From the NCBI GenBank assembly GCA_024663395.1, contig JANFAH010000004.1, positions 2,170,001 to 2,234,000 on the forward strand: a stretch of DNA of 64,000 nucleotides, in the 5' to 3' direction. Below are positions 47,132 through 59,580 of the stretch, piece by piece. Each line of letters begins with the position of its first letter. Within the stretch, counting starts at the first letter, position 1. Below the pieces are notes generated by a model. It saw only the letters and a list, made by a program, of their open reading frames with translations, did not search any database and had not been told where the DNA came from. The stretch is from Pisolithus tinctorius. Lineage: Eukaryota; Basidiomycota; Agaricomycetes; Boletales; Pisolithaceae. Made by a program: the position numbers and the translations under genes.

Positions 47132-47408
47132 ATAGACTCGTAATACTCATTTGCGGCCTCCGCCTGTAATGTCTTGGTCCGGCGATTGGATATCTACACG
47201 AATATCCATTGGACTGGTGACAGAATGTTTTTGTGTTGGTTGCGGTGAAATTTGATGATCCGGGCTCAATGATAGCCGAGATCATTGCCAAGTCCCGTCT
47301 TCCCGGGTAAGTGGTCCGACGTACATTCTCAGCAACGCAGTCGTTTCCAACTGCACACTTGTTTCACGAACAACTTCGAGACCGGTGGTCTACTGCAGTC
47401 TTATTAGA

Positions 47409-49772
47409 ATGCTGAATACGCTATCGAGAGCTACCCGTCTGAACGCCGCTTGTCCTAGAAGCCGGTGGTACCATGCCACCATCATTCCACCCTTAATCTC
47501 CACATCCTCGCCTGAGTTCCGCCAAAGAGCGGAGAGCATGGATTTACTTGTGGCAGACTTGAAGAGCAGGCTAACACAGGCCAGGCAAGGTGGTGGTCTG
47601 AAGGCTGCAGAGCGAATGCGGAGCAAGGGCAAGAAGCTCCCTCGGGAAAGGTGAGTCCTTACTTCTTACCACAGTCCGCAGTTTATCAAATCTCCAAATG
47701 TTCGCATGCCATTCAGACTATCATTGTTGTTAGACCCGAATACACCTTTCTTGGAGCTCTCCCCGTTGGCTGCGCAGGATGTGTATCCTGGCGAGAACGT
47801 TCCAGGGGCCGGAATCATCACAGGCATCGGGCGGGTATCCGGCCGAGAATGCATGATAGTTGTGAACGATGCAACTGTGAAAGGCGGATCTTATTACCCA
47901 TTGACAGCGAGTTCTCTCTATCGATGGTGTGAATGTCTGCTAAATGTGCCTTAACAGGTCAAGAAACATATCCGTGCCCAAGAAATTGCACGAGAAAACC
48001 GACTACCCTGTATCTATGTTGGTATGGATCTTCCCTGTAGTGTCCGATGTGGCATACTTATCCGATCACAACATTCCAGTGGAATCAGGAGGGGCAGCTC
48101 TGCCGCACCAAGCCAACGTGTGTGATGTAGCTCCGGCATTAAAATGGGAGTCATACGTTCATTTGAACAGGTATTCCCAGATAGGGATCACTTTGGCCGA
48201 ATTTTCTACAATATGGTGCGTCGTCAATCGCCGTTCTGTTACCACTCATTGATTTTCCCCTCGAAGGCACAAATGTCTGCTCTCGGCATCCCACAGATAG
48301 CTTCTGTGCACGGCATATCCGTAGCCGGTGGGGTCGGCTTTTCGTCTCACATTTCACATATATGCTGAGTTACGGAGTATTCCAGGTGGTGCTTATGTGC
48401 CTGCCATGGCGGACGAAAATATTATCGTACGAGAACAGGGACACATTTTCCTCGCTGGCCCCCCTCTAGTGAAGGCGGCGACTGGCGAAGAGGTCGATGA
48501 GGAGACTCTGGGTGGCGGTCAGATGCATTCTTCCGAGAGCGGTGTGACAGACCATCTTGCGAGAGATGACGAGCACGCCATAGCCATTGCAAGAGGTATC
48601 ATCGGCGATCTGGGTGCGGCAGGTGGAAAGACCACCCCTGTAGATATCATTTTCCGTCTTGCATTCTTGCGCCCTGCTAAAAAGAACCTAGCCATCAGCT
48701 CCAACGGAAGATCCGCTTTACCCTGCATCAGAATTGCATGGCATTGTTGGTACAGACCCCCGGCAACCATTTGACATGCGAGATGTGATTGCTCGTATTG
48801 TGGATGGTAGTCGTTTCAGAGAATTTAAGAAGGAATATGGGCCTACTATCGTTACCGTAAGGGCACTTTGACTATGTCACGAATACTACGCTAACCAAAG
48901 AGGGCCAGGGGTTTGCACATATCCACGGATATGAAGTGGGAATAATTGCCAACAATGGCATCCTTTTCTCTCCTTCCGCGTTGAAGGCCACGCATTTCAT
49001 TCAGCTATGCTCACAACGTCAGATACCGTTATTGTTTCTTGTGAACATAACAGGTGAGCAATTTCGGATTTGGAACTGGCTTACGGTTCACAGTAGGCAG
49101 GTTATATGGTGGGGTCGAAGGCTGAGAAAGGCGGGATAGCAAAAGACGGTGCAAAGATGGTTCGCGCCGTGGCATGCGCCAACGTACCCAAGTTGACTGT
49201 AATCGTTGGAGGAAGTTTCGGTGCTGGAAACTACGGTAAGATATAGTATCATACGTTGATAAACTTAAGTAATGTTTTTCCAGGGATGGCTGGTCGTGCG
49301 GTAGGAGATGAAATTGGCTTTTGCCACCGGTACTAACCATTGTCAGTATTCGCCGCGTTTCCTGTGGATGTGGCCTGTGAGTCATTTTTGTACTCTATAG
49401 AACCTAATCTAGACCCAAGCTGTTTGATAGAATGCCAAGGTATCTGTGATGGGTTCGGGACAGCTGTCCCAGGTCATGACTGCAGTCTCGAGGTTAGTCG
49501 GACCGCTTCTTGTATCATGGCGTGGTCTTATCTTTGATAGGGATCCTGGCCAGCATGCGTCGTTGAAGGCGGAGATTGAGTCGCAATCCACAGCACTGTA
49601 TTCTACAGCTCGACTTTGGGACGATGGAATAATTCAGCCAACCGAAACTCGTGACGTAGTAGGCCTAGGACTTGCGCTTGCTTCCAGAGAACGTACAAGT
49701 CCCCATTCACCGTATGCCCGTTTGACAACATGGGAAGGGGGCGCTGAAGGATTTGGTGTCTTTCGGATGTAG
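47409..49772 (+). CDS. MCCC2: Methylcrotonyl-CoA carboxylase beta subunit (mitochondrial)
   Basis: Carboxyltransferase subunit of MCC in leucine breakdown, transferring carboxyl from biotin to 3-methylcrotonyl-CoA. N-terminal presequence, then [52 protein letters not shown] and [20 protein letters not shown]. Carboxyltransferase motifs: [99 protein letters not shown] and [20 protein letters not shown]. About a dozen introns, all resolvable in frame. Intron 47907-47957 has a GC donor (ACA, then gcgagt). Stop at 49770-49772, only 151 bp before the MLH3 start. It looks intact although raw frames appear broken. Confidence 0.92.
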
Positions 49773-49922
49773 CCACGGAAGTAACTTAAGGTTTCGTCAC
49801 ATACTCCGGTCGAGATGTAATTTGTAATTAAATTGAGCTTCGTAGTTGTTACCTGTAATTTACCATATCCTCCATACACGCGATGTCATGGTGTTGTAAC
49901 GTCACAAAACGTTCCGCCGACC

Positions 49923-52900
49923 ATGTCAGACGATTCACTGGTGAATCGACTGTCTGCAGAAACTCGTGCAAAGCTTCGTTCAACCCAATTTCTCACATCA
50001 CTTCCACACATTGTCTCCGAGTTACTGCAAAATTCAATTGACTCCGGGGCTTCGCACATCGATGTTGGCGTGGACTGTGAGGACTGGTCCTGCTGGGTCC
50101 GAGATGATGGTTCGGGCTTCGCGAAGGATGGCCTAGCTCAAATCGCGAAAGGTTCTGAGGATGGGCGATATAGTATGGATTTCACCTTTCATGCTCCGAA
50201 TCCTGAGCTTAAGGACTTGTGCTTTGTTGCAGTGAGCTCAAAAGCATACTCCGCTGCCTCTTTGGAGAGTGTCTCCACGTTCGGTTTCCGTGGTGAGGGT
50301 ACGGTATATCACGTGTAGTTCATTTGGAGCATCGTTTGATCTGACTTTGGCAAACGTCAGCTTTGGCTTCAATGGCAGATCTGTGTTGCCTCGAGATCTC
50401 ATCGCGAACAGCAAGGTCACGCGAGAGTTGGTCCATTATTATGAAGGCACGTTGACGCGCACTGTCGATTTTTTTGGGAGGGGACAGGCTGAACCTTGAC
50501 AGGGTGGTCAAACTCTGTATACCGGACCCTCTGTACGTTGGCGCAGAGAATCTGCCGGGACGGCCGTTAGTGTCCGTGACGCGTTTTTCAACGTTAGTTC
50601 GGAAATATAATTGCGCCGACCGTGATAGCGTCCTAATTAAACACTAGCGTCCGATCCGCCGCCTGTCTCATCCTTCCTCCAGCAAAACACTTGAGATAAT
50701 CCGGCAAGAAATTGAATCATACGCACTAGTTTTCCCGGGCATATCATTCTCCCTTGAAAATACAGGCAAATCCAACAAGGGTGGAGGCAACCTTCATTCC
50801 TGCGTTCTTAAAATCCCAAAGGTGATTTCGATTTCTTTACCCTATTCTGCTGGGGCGTCCATATCTCAGCTTCTCCCGATCAAAGACTCGTTCCACCCTA
50901 ACTACCTTTCGTCACATATATGGTCGCGCGTTTACTCAGGCAAGCGTGTTTAAATTCGGCTCGTTTATTGTGATCTTTACCATATTCTGAAACTAGCACG
51001 TCGAAGAAATAGATAGCGTATCTGGCGATGTGAGGATAGAGGGGTTCGTATCGTTGGTGGGCGTTTATACGAAGGTGCTCGTCGTCTGTGACAGAAGTTC
51101 TTGCATCCTGATGACCAACCTGGACAGGCATATCAATTCCTGTGTAGGCTATATGCAGCATGGACCGTATACCTCTCATTCATTTTTTATGGTTCAGATA
51201 TCAACAAGCATCCGGTGTCGTATTGCGATCTTCACAAATTAATTGACCTTCGGTTTTCCTCGAGTTCCTTCCCGAAACATGTGCGAATAAGATTTATGTC
51301 GGTCCTACAATTATTAAATTACTGTGCCCAGGCGTACGATGAGGAGGGGGAGACAAGCTCGCGTTCTGGTACGCTGCATCAAGTATTTTGGACGAAGAGT
51401 CCCCTGACGATTGCAGGTGGCCGCCGTCCCCCCCGCAAGGGCGAGAAAAAACCTATATACGTTCTTAACTTGGCCATTCCCGCGCGACATATCGACAATT
51501 GTGTTGAGCCGGCCAAGACGGCTGTTCAGCTCGGTGTAAACGCACATATGTAATCCACTCTCCATGCAACCGCTAATTTATATTTTCAGAACAAAAACAT
51601 TGTGGCGTATCTTCTTTCTTCCGTAATCCAGTCTTTCCTAGCACGTCACCACTTTGCGCCTAGATATGTGGATGAAAACGAGGGTACTCCCCGGAAGAAA
51701 CGAAAATTGTCGAGACAAGCTTCACTTACGGAACCCAACATATCACGCCCATCAACCCCCGACTCTTGCATACGTGACGGGAACGAACCACCGGAATTAC
51801 TCGTCCCTCAAGTGAAGTCGTAACTTTCCAAGTCGTGATCGGGATTCTGACACTTTCTAGATGGAACCTTCGAAAGAGGCTATGGAACCTTCGAACGGGA
51901 CGATCTGGACTGATCCTTCTACTGGGGAAACGTTCATCATTGACTTAGGGACCGGAAATTCCTATCCTCAGAACGTCCCTTGCGGTGTGAGTGCAAATGG
52001 ACCAGTGAGAATTAAGTCAATGGGAAATACAACCCGGGATTCCCCCTCAATGATTGAGAATATGACCACGGGTCAGGGCGACGTTATCTCGGCAAAAGAC
52101 GAGGCCCCCAATTGGCTGCAGGAAGCTCTACAAGTATGTCGTACATGTCACATCGTGTTACCCGTTCTCTGACGAACTCCAAAGGCGAATGATGCCTATA
52201 CGATCAAAGAACCGAAAATACCCGCATTACCACTATCTCTTAACCACAATGGAAATGATGGCGGTTATCCGGATCATCTCCGTCCGCGCAGCACCCAACC
52301 AAGCAAGTGTTCTAACCCCAACCAACATTCCCAATATTTTACGTCCGACTTTGCCTCATCCTACGTACGCTTTCGGAAGGAAGACTTGCAGGCCATGCGT
52401 GTCATCAGTCAAGTGGACCGGAAGTTCGTCGTTTGTCTCATTGGTGCTGATAACTGGCCGCCTACAGAGGCAGGTGAAGAGCTGGGTGAAGGGAGCACTC
52501 GTCACGGAGGTGGTAAGACACTCGTTTTAGTTGACCAACATGCTGCGGATGAGCGAGTGCGAGTGGAGCGTTTCCTGCAAGAGATATGCAATGGCTTCCT
52601 CAGCTACCACGATAAGAGCGGTGGCGTTGAGACGATCCAGCTGTCACCGCCCGTTCCTGTTTTGCTCACGCATCGCGAGGCTTCCCGATTATCAGAGGTT
52701 CTGGCTTATCAAAAAGCATTCACGTCGTGGGGTGTTCGCTTCCATGGTTTGCAGGAACTCACGAAGAACGAGGCTGCAATAGATAGCGGCGAACATGCAG
52801 CCTATACACAGGTGTTCGTAACTGCCATCCCCAAAGTCGTGTCAGAGAAGGTCAATCTTGCATTCAAAAAACAAACATTCATCTGACTTGCGACAGTTAC

Positions 52901-53434
52901 TGTCTGGTAACGAATTGCAAGAACTCATCAAGGGTTACCTTGGCACGTTGGAGAACGAGCTGGGTAGTTTTGACATTCCTGCGCCACCCCGTTCCGGTGT
53001 CTGCGAGACAGAGACGCGTTGGGTTAAGGCCCTGAGATGGTGTCCGAGGGTTCTACTCGACCTGATTAACTCCAAAGCATGCAGAGGTGCGTTATTAGAA
53101 GCGGGGTACTCCATGGGTTTAACCTGACTAGCAGGCGCTATCATGTTCAATGACCCGTTGACACTGGAACAATGCCAACGGCTCATTAAGCAGCTCTCGG
53201 CCACCGCATTTCCATTTCAGTGCGCTCACGGCAGGTGCGTAAGCGTTCATTGAGAACTACGGACGGGCCGAATGACTCACGGCTGTCGTTCATTTTTCCC
53301 TGGCCGCGGGGCTGATGCGAACTTTATCCGTTCTATTTCCAAGGCCATCCCTTGTGCCCCTGACACCCCTAGCCCTCCAAGAGGAAAGCTCTAGATCATC
53401 GCCTGTGGCCTGGGAGACGGTATCCGCGCTATGA
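49923..53434 (+). CDS. MLH3: MutL-family mismatch repair/meiotic endonuclease MLH3
   Basis: Partner of MLH1 in mismatch repair and meiotic crossover resolution. GHKL ATPase motifs: [29 protein letters not shown] and [20 protein letters not shown], then [16 protein letters not shown] and [20 protein letters not shown]. Continues with [58 protein letters not shown] and [14 protein letters not shown]. The C-terminal endonuclease domain has [12 protein letters not shown], the metal-binding DQHA(X)2E(X)4E motif that marks nuclease-active MLH3, plus [20 protein letters not shown] and [16 protein letters not shown]. Two introns use GC donors (50447-50502 and 50940-50996). Exon joins in 50880-51100 are the least certain. 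Stop at 53432-53434. Confidence 0.9.
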
Positions 53435-53476
53435 ATGTTTACAGTAGCCGTCGTCACATTTATATCGTGCGGTTAG

Positions 53477-56400
53477 CATTAGGTTTAATCTCATTTGAGC
53501 AAACACGGCATGAAGGTGCCGTACGGCTAACGATGAGCCAGTAATCCACCTAGTTGGATGAACAATGATGACTACGCGTGTTATATCCATGCACCCCACC
53601 GTAATTAGGCTCCCGATGCACCTTTTACTCCACCCTTTTCCCCACTGCCGTTCCGCGTGTCCAGATCTATCCCATCTCCATCGCCTCTTCCAATGTTCGG
53701 CACAGGTCCAGCAAACCAATGTATGCCACCATACACAGGAAGATAATACCATACAAGAGATAGCCCAAGGACACCTCCGAGGACAACGACAGTGTAGTTC
53801 ATAGTACTGGCACTTGTGCTAGGCATCGTAGGGAAGAGGAAGATGACGTTCATGAAGGCCATGAACAACACTGCAGTTACTGATATCGGCAAGCTCTGAA
53901 GTCCGTCAAAAACAAAAAGAGAATTGTTTAATATCCTCATCGAGACAAAAAGGGGAACATACAAAAATTCCTAGGTGAAATGGTCCACGCTTGAAGTCGC
54001 TATCTCCCAACCAACGCGCTGCGATGGTGATGGAGTAGGCAATATAGATGGCGTTGATTGCCAACGGAAAGATAGCATCAATGGCCTGCGTGCCCGCGAA
54101 TGCGAGGAGACCAAGTAGTATCGCCGAGATGACGACGAACCAGACAGCATTTACGGGTGTGCTTGTAGACTTGTTCACGTGAGACAGAATGCTAGAGAAG
54201 GGAAGTGCACGATCGCGGGAATATGCGAATATTTGGCGGGATGCTACAAGAAGCTACTCGAGCGTCAGGGATGGTGACAAACGACTGTAACCTTCGTACA
54301 CAACTGGATCCCATCATGTATCTGGCGCGGCAAGCTCAAAAATCTTTCAGTCAATTCGGAAATGACGTACTGTGCGATCACCACAAGTGCCCACAGCGCA
54401 AGTGTGCCCTTCTGCCCGAAGCTGTTGAAAAAAATCTGGGCCATTGGCTGACCGATCGGGCTGCTAAGGAGATACCCGATGTCTGTACCCATACAGAAGG
54501 CAAGGGTCACGTTAATAGCTGGTAAATATGTTCAGAGGCGTGTATCGAGTTAGATGAGGATGCGCCTACCCCATCCCAACGAAGTAGCGATGATGTTGGA
54601 ACAAGCCTATGACATATTAAGCGCGGCAGTGCGTATTGTGGAGTGACGTACGATGGCCCAGGGAACAGCTGTAGCAGCATTTGAAGCTTCCTCACTGATA
54701 TGCACGCTTGCGTCGAACGCAGCTTCGCAGTAACTAGTCTGCATCGAAAAGTAACAGGAGAGAGAAAAACTTACAGACTGTCCACAACGGTGTGAGCAAT
54801 GAAAGGATGAATGCAAATCCATCAGGCCAGCCATACACTGCACCACGTCGTGACTTGTTAAAGTTGATGGATAGCAATCGAAAACAGATAAACTTACGGT
54901 TATTGAAACTTCCGAAGGCGAAACTAGCCGTGTTCATGTACTGCCGTGGAGTCGCTATTGGAAGCCCAATAATAACTGCAAGACAAAGGCTTGGGACGAT
55001 GTTAGCAGCTCAGCCCACCCTGGTATATATCAAATGACGAATACTCTACATACCAGACGTTGATGGTGGTGTAGATTCTCTGCACTCTTGCTAGGACTGA
55101 AGTCGCCAGACAGCATACCAAAGCATGAGAAAGAAGTATGGCAACATATATACCACTGATCACGTGCATTTTAGTGAGCAAACCATGTCAGAACAAAGAG
55201 AAAACGTACTAGATCTGTGCATTGGTAGCGATATAAGTCTGCCCCGAGCCAATGCTGGCAGCGGCAGTGATTTGGATGGCACAACTCCAATCAACGGAGG
55301 CTGTTGATGCCCACAGATCAGGACGGGGTCGTAATGTCGATGTGCTCGAATCAAATACGTAGATTTAGGGAACTAGAGGAGACACTTACCAAGTACAGCA
55401 ATATAACCAATCGTGTTCGCATCTGCGGTCCAAAATTTGTGTCTAACACACATTTGCCCAAGGGAAAAAAAAAAACTTACGCCCGACTATCCAACAGAGA
55501 AGGTTTCGCCAACGAGGCGATGCGAAGGTGTGGGTCCAAAAGTAAATCTGAAGGAGCTGTCAGGGTCTAAAAACACATCGTGTAGGTCCACTCACCCCTC
55601 CTGCCGTAGGTGCAGCAGAAGCTAGTTCTGCAATGGACAATGCGATACAGAGAATGAAAATAGATGCCACTGCCCACTATCGTATGAAGAAATCAGCGCA
55701 CCGCAACTCTCCGTGCGCCGATATACATAGAAAGGACACGCACTCCCCATACCATGGCAGCGGGACCCCCATTTGGTATGGCATAAACAAGCACAGATCT
55801 GTGGATCGTGCAGTCAGCTAACAACCTACGAAGGACCAAGATGCACTACATACGCAAACGACGGGAACAGGCCTATAACATTAAATGCCACTCCAAAGAC
55901 CTACATTCTTGTCATTCAGACACTCAAGGACAATGTGATATTCACACTCGAGAAATATAACACACCTCCAGTGGCGTGAACTCGCGCTTGAGTTGTTGCT
56001 TGTAGCCAAGTTGAGCAAGAAGTTCCTCGTCTCTTTTCGCTATCTCTTCTCTTCTGGACATGTCAAGGACGGCTTCAAAGTCACTAAGAAAAATGCGAGC
56101 GTCTTGACTCTCGATAGAGTCGAATCTGCTATTAACCTTACGACACTCTGAACTTGTGTTGCACGTGACTCATGATGCTAGCGGCAATTCATCAGCTCTC
56201 CGGGCCTACGTAGGTCCCCCCCCCTCTATAACTGGCTCACTTAGAACACACCGCATCGATGCTCGCTGGAGCAGTGGGAGAGCATGACGAGCAATGAGCT
56301 GAGCTCGAGGCCAGCTGTAGGATAATGCATCTACCGAACATGACCACGTCCGTGTCTACCTCCGTCTGACTAAGCCTGGTGTGGCTATGTCCTCACCTCC

Positions 56401-56502
56401 CTCCCCCAGGCCTCCCTACTACATCGCGGCGCGCCTTCAAGAAAAGTTTGACACCGAGGTCACGCAAGATGTCGGGTTCGTCTACGGGCTCAAAACGGAA
56501 GG
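53477..56502. repeat. Tandem duplication unit A (about 3.03 kb)
   Basis: Direct repeat of unit B with stop codons offset by 3047 bp. Homology covers the transporter gene, about 130 bp of its 3' flank and its 5' flank through a fragment of another open frame, ending abruptly near 56502. Similarity is high in exons and lower in introns. Confidence 0.88.
53605..56061 (-). CDS. APC-family amino-acid/GABA permease, copy A
   Basis: Twelve-helix transporter of the fungal UGA4/GABA-permease type. Starts MSRREEIAKRDEELLAQLGY, an N-terminus typical of the family, then EFTPLEVFGVAFNVIGLFPS, ASVLVYAIPNGGPAAMVWGW, AVASIFILCIALSIAELASA, APTAGG, FWTHTFASPRWRNLLCWIVG, DASVHISEEASNAATAVPWA, MGTDIGYLLSSPIGQPMAQI, QIFAYSRDRALPFSSIL and NYTVVVLGGVLGLSLVWYYL. 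All introns (more than ten) can be joined in frame, for example 55853-55799 with a GT donor. Ends GEKGGVKGASGA at 53605. It is intact. Upstream sequence is open in frame, so the true start could lie before 56061. Substrate (amino acid, GABA or polyamine) not determined. Confidence 0.88.
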
Positions 56503-56523
56503 CGAGCACACGTGTCGTTCATT
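56269..56523 (+). pseudogene. 5' fragment of a neighbouring gene inside unit A
   Basis: An ATG at 56388 opens MSSPPSPRPPYYIAARLQEK and FDTEVTQDVGFVYGLKTE, then runs off the repeat edge near 56502 into unrelated sequence and stops. The same peptide continues in unit B (KTEDGEVSLISFDAVFELEY), so this is a truncated copy made by the duplication. Family not recognised. Confidence 0.65.
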
Positions 56524-59403
56524 CGTTAGGTTTAATCTCATTTGAACATACACGGCATGAAGGCGCCATACGGCTAATGGTGAGCCAGTAATCCACATAG
56601 TTGGATGAACAATGAAGACTACGCATGTTATATCCATGCACCCCATCGTAATTAGGCTCCCGATGCGCCTTTTACTCCACCCTTTTCCCCACTGCCGTTC
56701 TGCGTGTCCAGATCTATCCCATCCCCATCGCCTCTTCCAATGTTCGGCACAGGACCAGCAAACCAGTGTATGCCACCATACACAGGAAGATAATACCATA
56801 CAAGAGATAGCCCAAGGACACCTCCGAGAACAACAACAGTGTAGTTCATTGTGGTTGCACTCGTGCTGGGGACCGAAGGGAAGAGGAACACGATGTTCAT
56901 GAAAACCATGAATAACACTGCAATTGTTGATATTGGCAAGCTCTATTAAGTTTGCCCAAGAAATGAGATTTGGCTAGTATCTTCATCGAAACACATACGA
57001 AAATTCCCAGGTGAAACGGTCCACGCTTGAAATCATTGTCACCCAACCAACGTGCTGCAATGGTAATGGAGTAAGCGATATAGACGGCATTGATTGCCAA
57101 CGGAAAGATAGCATCAATGGCCTGCGTGCCTGCAAATGCAAGGAGGCCAAGTAGTGTTGCCAAGATGACGACAAACCAGACAGCAATTACGGGTGTGCTT
57201 GTAGACTTGTTCACGTAAGACAAAATGCTAGAGAAGGGAAGTGCACGATCGCGAGAATATGCGAATATTTGGCGGGATGCTACAAGAAGCTACTCGAGCG
57301 TCAGGGATTGTAGCAAACGAATGTAACCCTCGTACACAGTTGGATCCCACCATGTATCTAGCATGACAAGTTCAGGGTCCTGTTCAGGCTATTCTGGAAA
57401 TGACGCACTGTGCAGTTACCACAAGTGCCCACAGCGCAAGTGTGCCCTTCTGCCCAAAGCTGTTGAAAAAAATCTGGGCCATTGGCTGACCGATCGGGCT
57501 GCTAAGGAGATATCCAATGTCTGTACCCATACAGAAGGCAAGGGTCACGTTGATAGCTGGTATATACGTTCAGAAGCATGCGTTGAGTTATATCGAAGAT
57601 CCACACACCCCATCCCAACAAAACAGCGATAGTGCCGGAGGAAACCTATGACATGTTAGGTAGGCTATTTCGCATTGTCGAGTGACGTACGATGGCCCAG
57701 GGAACAGCTGTGGCAGCATTTGAAGTTTCCTCACTGATATGCACACTCGCGTCGAACGATGCTTTAAAGTGACTAGTCCACATCAAAAAGTAACATGTGA
57801 AAGACAAACGTACAGACCGTCCACAACGGTGCAAGGAATGAAAGGATGAAAGCAAATCCGTCAGGCCAGCCATTCACTGTACCATGTGGAGACTCGTTAA
57901 ATTTGCAGTAGTAATCAGAAAGAGAAAAACTTACAGTTATCGAAACTTCCGAGAGCGAAACTAGCAGTGTTCATGTAGTGTTGTGGAGTTGCTATCGGAA
58001 GCCCAATAATAACCACAAAACAAAGACTCAGACGACGTCAATGCCCTGACCCACGCCTATCTATATCGAATGACGAATACATACCAAATGTTAATGGCAA
58101 TGTAGACCCTTTGCACCCTTGCTAGGATGGAAGTTGCTAGGGAACATATTAGAGCATGGGAAAGAAGTATGGCGACATATATGCCACTAATCACATGCAT
58201 TTTGGTGAGTAAACTACGCCAAGATAAAAGGGTGACACACTAGATCTGTGCATTGCTAGCGATATAAGTCTGCCCTGACCCAATACTCACAGCGGCAGCA
58301 ATTTGGATAGCGCAACTCCACTCAACAGAGGCTATTAGATGCCCACAGACCAGGACCCAGTCATCGGTATAAACGACGGATGTGGAGCGTTCGTGCAACT
58401 CGAATCAGATACATAGATTTAGCATACCAGCGGACCACACTCACCAACCGCAGCAATATAACCGGTCGTGTTCGCGTCTGCAGTTCGAAATTGTGCGCTG
58501 TTATGCATGCATTAACCCTAGGAAAAGAGAGACGCACACCCGACAATCCAGCAGAGAAGGTTTCGCCAACGAGGCGACGCAAAAGAGTGTGTCCAAAAGT
58601 AAACCTGGACGGTTGTTAGGAACTGAATTATGACCACACACATTGCGTGGAGATCGCTCACACCACCCGCTGTAGGTGCAGCAGAAGCTAGCTCTGCAAT
58701 GGACAAACCGGTGGAGAGGATAAGAATAGATGCCACGAGCCACTACGACATGAAGAGATTAGTGTACTGCAACTCTCTGTATGTCGACGTAGAAAGGGTA
58801 CGTACTCCCCATACCATGGCAGTGGGACCACCATTTGGGATAGCGTAAACAAGTACAGATCTGTGTGTCGTTCAGTCAGCCAACGGCCTACGAAAGGACC
58901 AAGATGCAATACGTGCGCCAACGATGGGAAAAGACCCATAAAGCTAAAAGCCACTCCAAAGACCTACATTGTTGCCATTCAGATGCGAGAGGATAATGTA
59001 ATACTTACACTCGAGAAATATAACACACCTCCAGTGGCGTGAACTCGCGCTTGAATTCTTGCTTGTAGCCGAGTTGAGCAAGAAGCTCCTCGTCTCTTTT
59101 CGTTATCTCTTCTCTTCTGGACATGTCGAGGGCGGTTTCAAAGTTGCGATGAGGAATACGAGTGTCTCGACAGAGCCGAACCTGCTATCAAGCTTACGAC
59201 ACTGAACTTGCGTTGCACATGGCTCACGACGCTAGCGGCAATTCATTAGCCTTCCGGACCTATGTAGGTCACCACAGAAATACCACCTCTATAACCAGCT
59301 CATTTAAAAGACACCGCGTCGATGCTCGTAGTGCGTCTTCAAGAAAAGTTCGACACCAAAGTCGCGCAAGATGTCGAGTTCGTCTACGGCTCAAAACGGA
59401 AGA
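56524..59403. repeat. Tandem duplication unit B (about 2.9 kb)
   Basis: Direct repeat of unit A. It lacks about 150 bp present in A at 56269-56428 (5' flank), so the two units differ by a clean deletion. Its right end continues into single-copy sequence without a break, suggesting B sits at the ancestral locus. Confidence 0.85.
56652..59124 (-). CDS. APC-family amino-acid/GABA permease, copy B
   Basis: Tandem paralogue of copy A with the same exon-intron plan. MSRREEITKRDEELLAQLGY, EFTPLEVFGVAFSFMGLFPS, LASVLVYAIPNGGPTAMVWG, WLVASILILSTGLSIAELAS, FWTHSFASPRWRNLLCWIVG, NGWPDGFAFILSFLAPLWTV, DASVHISEETSNAATAVPWA, AQIFFNSFGQKGTLALWALV, QIFAYSRDRALPFSSILSYV and the same C-terminus GEKGGVKGASGA at 56652. 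All exons join in frame, so it appears functional. Intron 58916-58861 has a GC donor where copy A has GT. Substitutions fall mostly in the membrane segments and introns. Substrate unknown; the pair may have diverged in specificity or regulation. Confidence 0.88.
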
Positions 59404-59580
59404 CGGTGAAGTCTCCCTCATTTCCTTCGATGCTGTGTTTGAGCTCGAGTATGACCTTAACCCATACAAATCGAGTAAGCGTGGCGTGGCGCCTTGAGCA
59501 AGTGATATATTCGATATCTGGGAACTAATCAGATATCCGCAGGTGCCAGCTCCACCTTTTCAACCAAAGGGGCTGCACAC
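59321..59580 (+). pseudogene. Broken counterpart of the duplicated gene fragment, unit B
   Basis: Matches the fragment at 56388-56502 (VRLQEKFDTKVAQDVEFVYG), but the start region is deleted and one G is missing in the TACGGGCTC run of copy A, shifting frame before KTEDGEVSLISFDAVFELEY and DLNPYKSS. A plausible intron after YKSS leads to a short terminal exon. Probably a decayed gene. Confidence 0.55.

Noticed and set aside
47907..49772. MCC beta gene as a pseudogene
   Set aside because: Frames look disrupted because of many short introns and one GC donor; every join restores conserved sequence.
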